A stretch of DNA of 64,000 bases from Bacteroidales bacterium. Its GTDB lineage: Bacteria; Bacteroidota; Bacteroidia; Bacteroidales; Tenuifilaceae. Position 1 is the first letter of the stretch. Each line of letters begins with the position of its first letter. The stretch covers positions 1-64,000 of the forward strand of contig JACABB010000014.1 of the NCBI GenBank assembly GCA_013376985.1, in the 5' to 3' direction. The notes beneath the pieces were generated by a model, which was given only the letters and a program-made list of their open reading frames with translations, searched no databases and had not been told where the DNA came from. A program made the position numbers and the translations under genes. This document shows, piece after piece, positions 58,730-64,000 of this stretch.

Positions 58730-60283
58730 CTAATCTAAGGGTTTTAATTCAATAAGAGGAATCAACATCTCTTCAAGTGATATTCCACCATGCTGAAAAG
58801 TATTCCGATAATATTTAACATAGTGGTTATAATTATTTGGATAGGCTAAAAAGTCTCCATTTGAAGCAAAAATGAATGATGAGCTAATATTCTGTTTCGG
58901 GAGATGTGCCTCCTCTGGTTTTCGAATTTCAAAAACCTCCTTTGGATTATAATTTAGGTTTCTTCCAAGTTTGTAACGAAGATTTGATGAGGTGTCTTTA
59001 TCACCAATCACTTTAATAGGGTTTTGTACTAGAATAGTTCCGTGGTCGGATGTAATAATAAGCTTCACTTTTTGAGCTGCTGCCTCTTTTAGTAATGCCC
59101 ATAGTTCAGAGTGTAGGAACCAAGATTTTGTGATAGATAGATATGCTGCCTCATCCGAAGCCAATTCTCGCATCATTTCCATTTCGGTACGTGCATGGGA
59201 TAGAATATCTACAAAATTGTATACAAGAACGGTAAGATCTTTTTTGAGAATCTCTTTAAGGTTATCAACTATTTTCTGTCCAGACTTAAGGGTATTGCTT
59301 TTTTCGTAGTACCATTTGTAGCTTTTGCCCAATCGGTGTAATTGCTTATTTAATAGTTCCTCCTCATAAAGGTTTTTTCCTTCATCCTCCTCATCGAAAA
59401 CCCATAAATCTGGATAGAACTTCTGTATCTCTAATGGCATTAATCCAGCAAAAATCGAATTTCTAGCATATTGGGTCACTGTGGGTAGAATTCCGCAGTA
59501 TAGACTCTCATTTTCAACTCTCCAATGTGTTGAAATAATTGGTTCGATGATTTTCCACTGGTCAAACCTAAAATTATCAATTAATACAAAAAGTACCTTT
59601 TGCCCTGAATCAACTATAGGAAAAACTTTCGATTGAAATAGGTTGGGAGATAGTAACGGTTTATCCACAGTTTCTGGACGAAACCAACTCACATAATTAT
59701 TCTTAATGAATTTGGAGAATTCGTTATTTGCTTCCGTCTTTTGATGCTCTAAAATTTGGGCAACACCTTGATCGTTGAGATCGGCAAGTTCTAAATTCCA
59801 CATCACTAGTTTTCGGAAAACATCAGTCCAATCGTTAAAATCTCTTGCTGAACTAATTAACTGGCTTATTTTTCCAAACTCGGAGCGATAATCAGCTGTT
59901 GCTTTTTCGCTTACCAGCTGTCTGTTATGTACATTTTTCTTTATCGAAAGGAGTACCTGTTTTGGGCTTACAGGCTTTATTAAATAATCAGCAATTTTAG
60001 AACCAATTGCCTGATCCATAATATTTTCCTCTTCGCTTTTAGTTATCATAACAACAGGAAGAGCCGATTTAATCTCTTTAATAATCGTTAAGGTCTCCAG
60101 ACCGCTCAAACCAGGCATATTTTCATCTAAAAAAACAAGATCAAGGTCGGTTTCTCGAACGATATCTAATGCATCCTGCCCATTATTGGCAGTAAGCATT
60201 GTGTAACCTTTTTGCTCAAGAAAAATAATGTGAGTTTGCAAAAAATCAATCTCATCATCAACCCAAAGAATTGTAATGTTCAT
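58730..60283 (-). CDS. porX: T9SS response regulator PorX (receiver plus PglZ phosphatase domain)
   Basis: This 517-residue protein has a receiver domain (1-120; VDDE, LVFLDENMPGLSG with the phospho-Asp, MITKS, LIKPV) followed by a helical linker and a PglZ-type alkaline-phosphatase-superfamily domain (about 205-517). The latter shows metal-binding DNFRFDQW and SDHGTIL, and FVDILSH. PorX is a regulator of type IX secretion in Bacteroidota, where it also has phosphatase activity. The receiver and metal sites are intact. It lies between porW (21 bases) and tsaE (6 bases) on the minus strand. Confidence 0.95.
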   Translation of the reverse strand: MNITILWVDDEIDFLQTHIIFLEQKGYTMLTANNGQDALDIVRETDLDLVFLDENMPGLSGLETLTIIKEIKSALPVVMITKSEEENIMDQAIGSKIADYLIKPVSPKQVLLSIKKNVHNRQLVSEKATADYRSEFGKISQLISSARDFNDWTDVFRKLVMWNLELADLNDQGVAQILEHQKTEANNEFSKFIKNNYVSWFRPETVDKPLLSPNLFQSKVFPIVDSGQKVLFVLIDNFRFDQWKIIEPIISTHWRVENESLYCGILPTVTQYARNSIFAGLMPLEIQKFYPDLWVFDEEDEGKNLYEEELLNKQLHRLGKSYKWYYEKSNTLKSGQKIVDNLKEILKKDLTVLVYNFVDILSHARTEMEMMRELASDEAAYLSITKSWFLHSELWALLKEAAAQKVKLIITSDHGTILVQNPIKVIGDKDTSSNLRYKLGRNLNYNPKEVFEIRKPEEAHLPKQNISSSFIFASNGDFLAYPNNYNHYVKYYRNTFQHGGISLEEMLIPLIELKPLD

Positions 60284-60303
60284 AGTAAAAGATATTGTAA
60301 AAA

Positions 60304-62982
60304 TTACTTATAGGTTGAATTGAAAAACTTTAGGTAATCTACTAAAGATTTATCCATCAAGAAAAGAGTATAATTCTCCGAACTAATTATAAAAAGGCTA
60401 TAATCATCAGGTTTTAAAGGGTTAAATAGACCCTCTTTACTAATAATTGCTTGATAATATTCCATCGCCTGTTTACTATCCTTGAATTTTTCAACACGAA
60501 TTAGATCAAAGAATTCGTTCAAAGGTTGGTTATTTACCGATAAATCAATATTGATAAACGCATCAACGTTGAAAGAAACCAGATTAAATTTTAGCTGATT
60601 TAGATTTGATTTCTTAGGAACTACGGCTATAAATAGATGCTCACCCTTTGGTTTCTTATATGTTACAGCCAGTTTAACGTCTTCTGTTTTTACAGTTTCT
60701 ACATTTTTAACCGTGTCTTTGGTTTGAGTTGATGCAAGTCGCAGTTCTTGTTTTCTAATATATTCTAAGATATTAGTTGCCGCTTCTGAAACATCCGTTT
60801 TTGGATATTTCTCAACAATTTCATTCAACGAGGTTCTAAATGAATGTAAATCGGAGGTTTTTCCAATGCTAAGGGATTTGAGGAGATTAAATTTAGACTC
60901 AAGTTTTGATCCCTTATATTTACTCAATCCCTGATCTGCTTGTGCTATAGCATTTAAAAAATCTCCCTTTTGATAGCTGTCGTAAACTGCCTGATAGAAC
61001 TTGTTTTCTTCATTTTGCTTTTCCGACAATTCTTTAAGGTAGTTAGGGTTGGTAAGCATCAAAGCGTAGGTACTCAATGGAAAACGTGATACTATAATAT
61101 CCTTATATTTTTGTGCATTTACGGCATTATTTGTAAACAAGCTAACTTGGTAAAGGTTATAATATGCCTTTAGAGTATATGGATTATCAGGGAATCGCTG
61201 AGCAAATTTTTCAAAAGCCTTTACGGTTTCTGAGTAGTCTTTAAGGTCGTTTTGATAGACTTCTCCAATCTTAAACATGGCATCAACAATTCTCTCATTG
61301 GAAATTCGAATTAATGAGTCATTAGTAGGTAAATCCTGCAAGTAGTACTCAATGCTTTTATTCGAAAGAACTTTCTGAGGGGTTTTGCTGGAATCAGCAG
61401 TGTTTTGCTGATTTGTTGTACCCATTTCAATTGTGGTTACCCTTTTATTCTTTCTCCGCCAGTTATCCTCCAATTTCCTTTTTCCCCATTTCATCTGAAA
61501 TTCGGATTGTCCAAAACTAAGTTGTGCCTGATTATAGAAATACCATTTCCCGCTTTGAGTTTCGTTCTGCCTGTATTGCATATTCTGCTGGTAAAGTGCC
61601 GAACGTTGTCGATCCTCATTCTCTTGGGCAATCTTTTTTTCCTCTTCTACTCTAATCTTATTGATTATTCCGGCAATTAAAGCATTTCTATCCGTTATGG
61701 ACATTTTTGCAACACGTTGTAAACTATCCTCACGGTTAACAGTATTAAGACTTTCGACAAGTTTTGTCAGGTAATGTGTTTTGGTTTCAAGTTTTTGGTA
61801 ATCGGGGAAAGTATTATCAAGCGATGTTAAAGCGCTATCGTAGTATGCTTGTGATTGGGTGTAATTAGGTTTTGCAAAATAGTAATCAGCTAAAGTTAAA
61901 TAGGTTAACCCTTTTTGGTGATTATTTCCAGAACTTTTTGATGCAGAGAGTTTAAAGTATTCAATAGCTTTTTCAATATTCCCTTCCGATTTCTCAATAT
62001 TTCCTAAAGTATAGTAGATTTGATCGAGATATTCCTTATTTTTTTCATCTTTTGAAAGTTTAATAAGCAATTTCTTCATGTCTCGCTCATTTCCAGCACC
62101 TTTAATAACCGAAGCAAGGCCAATTTTTGCATTAAAGGCCATCTCGTATGATGGGTTCATCTTTATAACCTTTGCAAAGTAAAGTGAGGCATCATCGTTT
62201 TTTTCGGCTTTAACTGATAGTTGAGCAAGCAGATATGTAAGCCTCAACCTTTCGCTCTTAAAGGATGATAAATCAAGGGTCTTCTTAATGTAAGGAATAG
62301 CCTCATCATACTTAGTTTGCTTTGCGTAAAAAAAGGCCCATGTTGATGATAAAAGATATTTAAACTCATTTGTTTTAGGTCTCTTCCTATTCGACTCAAT
62401 TGATTTTAATTTGTCCTCTGCATTTAGATAATCACCATTGATTATGCTAATGCGAGCCAGCCAAAGTTGAGCTTCAAAAAAGATTGTAGTATTTGGGTAT
62501 TGAAGTGTTATATACTCAAATGTTTGTGTTGCCTCATCATAAGAGCCTTTCCACGTTCTAGAAATACCAATCAGCAACCATGCTTCACGCACCCACTTAA
62601 CATATTCTGTTTGACTGTAAAATTCTTTTTCCTTAAGCGTTGTCGCACCAGCTTTCCGAGCAGGTTTGACAGTAATGGAATGCTTGGTTATAAGATCCGT
62701 ACTCTTTTTAATGGCTCTATCCATATCACCCCCAACCATTCCATTTACATCGCTATTGCCCAGTAAAAGAACAGGCAGGGGGAAAGTATAATTATACTTA
62801 TAGGTTTCATCAACCCGACGGAGGCTTCTTTTATAACTTTCGTAAGCATTAAAGTAGTAATTGTAATACGATGTTAACTCATGAAAACTTCTTCTAACCA
62901 ATGTGTTTTTTTTGGTTGAACAAGAAAAAAGTACTAGGATTACAAGTACACAAAGGGAAATCTTCGATTTATAACTTTTCAA
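60304..62982 (-). CDS. porW: T9SS accessory lipoprotein PorW/SprE
   Basis: This 892-residue TPR-rich lipoprotein is needed for type IX secretion and gliding in relatives. The signal peptide ends in VLFSC (Cys near 21). The mature N-terminus HELTSYYNYYFNAYESYKRSLRR is diagnostic for SprE/PorW, and many TPR-like helices fill residues about 100-740. A variable Gln- and Asn-rich stretch lies near 440-530. The start is a TTG at 62982. An in-frame stop lies at 62998-63000, and no ATG lies between it and the signal peptide, so a TTG start is required. It is the first gene of the porW-porX-tsaE run. Confidence 0.9.
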   Translation of the reverse strand: MKSYKSKISLCVLVILVLFSCSTKKNTLVRRSFHELTSYYNYYFNAYESYKRSLRRVDETYKYNYTFPLPVLLLGNSDVNGMVGGDMDRAIKKSTDLITKHSITVKPARKAGATTLKEKEFYSQTEYVKWVREAWLLIGISRTWKGSYDEATQTFEYITLQYPNTTIFFEAQLWLARISIINGDYLNAEDKLKSIESNRKRPKTNEFKYLLSSTWAFFYAKQTKYDEAIPYIKKTLDLSSFKSERLRLTYLLAQLSVKAEKNDDASLYFAKVIKMNPSYEMAFNAKIGLASVIKGAGNERDMKKLLIKLSKDEKNKEYLDQIYYTLGNIEKSEGNIEKAIEYFKLSASKSSGNNHQKGLTYLTLADYYFAKPNYTQSQAYYDSALTSLDNTFPDYQKLETKTHYLTKLVESLNTVNREDSLQRVAKMSITDRNALIAGIINKIRVEEEKKIAQENEDRQRSALYQQNMQYRQNETQSGKWYFYNQAQLSFGQSEFQMKWGKRKLEDNWRRKNKRVTTIEMGTTNQQNTADSSKTPQKVLSNKSIEYYLQDLPTNDSLIRISNERIVDAMFKIGEVYQNDLKDYSETVKAFEKFAQRFPDNPYTLKAYYNLYQVSLFTNNAVNAQKYKDIIVSRFPLSTYALMLTNPNYLKELSEKQNEENKFYQAVYDSYQKGDFLNAIAQADQGLSKYKGSKLESKFNLLKSLSIGKTSDLHSFRTSLNEIVEKYPKTDVSEAATNILEYIRKQELRLASTQTKDTVKNVETVKTEDVKLAVTYKKPKGEHLFIAVVPKKSNLNQLKFNLVSFNVDAFINIDLSVNNQPLNEFFDLIRVEKFKDSKQAMEYYQAIISKEGLFNPLKPDDYSLFIISSENYTLFLMDKSLVDYLKFFNSTYK

Positions 62983-63140
62983 ACTATAATTATTTTGTTA
63001 TCTAAACTAAAAAAAACTGCCATTATTTTACAAACACAAACAAAAATCCATAAAACCTGAATAACCTACAATATTAATAAATTCTAATCAGAGTTCAGAA
63101 TTCTTTAATCATATGGTGTTTTTTTTAATTCATTTTAAAT

Positions 63141-63166
63141 AAAAAAGGGAAGGAGACACCCTTCCC
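63141..63166 (-). terminator. Terminator of the nifU-like gene
   Basis: GGGAAGG (63147-63153) pairs with CCTTCCC (63160-63166). On the minus strand it is followed by TTTTTT (63146-63141), a classic intrinsic terminator. It lies 25 bases past the stop of the gene that ends at 63191. Confidence 0.85.
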
Positions 63167-63190
63167 AAACACTATTTACAACTATCATAT

Positions 63191-63439
63191 TTAGGCCATA
63201 TTCACAGCAACAACCTCTTTTATTTCGGGTACATCACGACGAATTGCTTGCTCAACTCCATTTTTCAGAGTCATCAAACTGTAAGGGCAACTGCCACATG
63301 CTCCATGTAATTTTACTCTTACAGTTAAATCTTCAGTTATTTCAACAAGTGAAATATCGCCACCATCATTTTGCAAGTATGGTCTGATAACGTCTATTGC
63401 GGTGTTAACTTTGGTTGTAATTTCTTCTTTAGTAGCCAT
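63191..63439 (-). CDS. NifU-like Fe-S cluster scaffold domain protein
   Basis: This 82-residue protein is a stand-alone C-terminal NifU (Nfu-type) domain that carries Fe-S clusters. It has YLQNDGGDISLVEI, VRVKLHGACGSCPYSLMTL with the CxxC pair, and GVEQAIRRDVPEIKEVV. It lies 24 bases after the stop of the Mrp gene on the same strand, so the two are probably cotranscribed. Confidence 0.93.
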   Translation of the reverse strand: MATKEEITTKVNTAIDVIRPYLQNDGGDISLVEITEDLTVRVKLHGACGSCPYSLMTLKNGVEQAIRRDVPEIKEVVAVNMA

Positions 63440-63463
63440 ATTGACTTTATTTTTGGTTTAAAT

Positions 63464-64000
63464 TTAGTTCTTAAGTTCTACTTTACGTGTTGGAGGTATG
63501 CTAAGGTTACGTTTATCAATCTCCAAAATTAAATTTTTAGCTAATAAATCAAAAGCTTCTGCCATTAAAGAATTCCCTAAAGCGGCAGGTTTTCCAGAAT
63601 CACCCCCTTCTCGGATTCCCTGTACAATAGGAATCTGTCCAAGAAGCGGCAACTTCATTCTCTCAGCAAGTTTTTTACATCCATCCTTTCCAAAGATGTA
63701 ATATTTATTATTAGGAAGTTCTTCCGGTGTAAACCAACACATATTCTCAACAAGACCTAGAATTGGAACGTTGATACTCTCCGAGGTAAACATACTTACC
63801 CCTTTAATTGCAGCTGCTAATGCAACATCCTGAGGTGTACTAACAATCACGGCACCCGTTACCTTTATTTCCTGAACCATTGTTAGATGAATATCGCTGG
63901 TTCCTGGTGGGAGATCAATAAACAGGTAATCAAGTTCTCCCCATGCTCCTTGATGAATAAGTTGCTTTAGTGCACTTGTTGCCATTGGGCCACGCCATAT
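63464..64000 (-). CDS. Mrp/ApbC Fe-S cluster carrier ATPase, cut by the window edge
   Basis: About 178 C-terminal residues are visible, and the N-terminal part with the deviant Walker A lies outside the window. The frame continues to the window end as IWRGPMATSALKQLI. The Walker B region is LFIDLPPGTSD, followed by STPQDVALAAAIKGV and LGLVENMCWFTPEEL. The GQIPIVQGIREGGDSGKPAA block is typical. The CxxC pair present in many Mrp proteins is reduced to one Cys here. It precedes the nifU-like gene by 24 bases, and both probably serve Fe-S cluster delivery. Confidence 0.93.
   Translation of the reverse strand: MWRGPMATSALKQLIHQGAWGELDYLFIDLPPGTSDIHLTMVQEIKVTGAVIVSTPQDVALAAAIKGVSMFTSESINVPILGLVENMCWFTPEELPNNKYYIFGKDGCKKLAERMKLPLLGQIPIVQGIREGGDSGKPAALGNSLMAEAFDLLAKNLILEIDKRNLSIPPTRKVELKN

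Overview
The window is chromosomal DNA from a member of the Bacteroidota, most likely Bacteroidales or a related order. Supporting signs are low G+C, Bacteroidota-type promoters (a -7 box of TAnnTTTG, sometimes with a TTG about 19 bases upstream), type IX secretion genes (porX, porW/sprE and a cargo protein with a C-terminal sorting domain), an EF-G paralogue, a two-component-style propeller protein and an Lnb/DUF4105-type protein. I cannot name the genus. I see no tRNA, rRNA, CRISPR array, prophage or intact insertion sequence.

Layout. 1-1000: repeat-rich intergenic DNA around one small membrane protein. 1012-3783 (minus): a cyclophilin and an EF-G-like protein whose catalytic His is replaced by Ser. 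4145-22132 (plus): one continuous str-S10-spc-alpha ribosomal cluster of 33 genes, rpsL to rplQ, including fusA, secY, map, infA and rpoA but without tuf or adk. It is followed by eno and a UbiD-type decarboxylase. 25585-30685: a propeller/SpoIIE phosphatase faces a hybrid histidine kinase that lacks recognisable ATP-binding boxes. 30880-37210: a LysE-type exporter, an aldehyde dehydrogenase, an Lnb-like membrane protein, DsbD and a SiaC-like protein. 37356-41213 (minus): split transketolase genes with a methylglyoxal-synthase-like gene between them, then an ECF sigma factor, a putative anti-sigma factor and a Spy/CpxP-like lipoprotein. 41419-48559 (plus): ychF, an alpha/beta-hydrolase lipoprotein, a T9SS-exported M14 carboxypeptidase and a PafA-like protein that has lost several metal ligands. 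48878-55982 (minus): plsC, a hybrid kinase with an Hpt domain, a coiled-coil lipoprotein and a TPR hybrid kinase. 56105-64000: a TonB-like protein, alanine dehydrogenase, the porW-porX-tsaE run, a NifU-like scaffold and a truncated Mrp/ApbC ATPase.

How the genes work together. The first half is translation machinery plus central metabolism. The second half is envelope biology: T9SS control (PorX, PorW), a T9SS cargo, disulfide reduction (DsbD), lipoprotein and phospholipid acylation, and three membrane hybrid kinases without DNA-binding outputs. The main surprise is that four proteins have intact folds but altered catalytic sites: EF-G2, the MgsA-like protein, the PafA-like protein and the kinase at 28931. 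All residue comparisons were made by eye against remembered family members, and no alignment or search was run.
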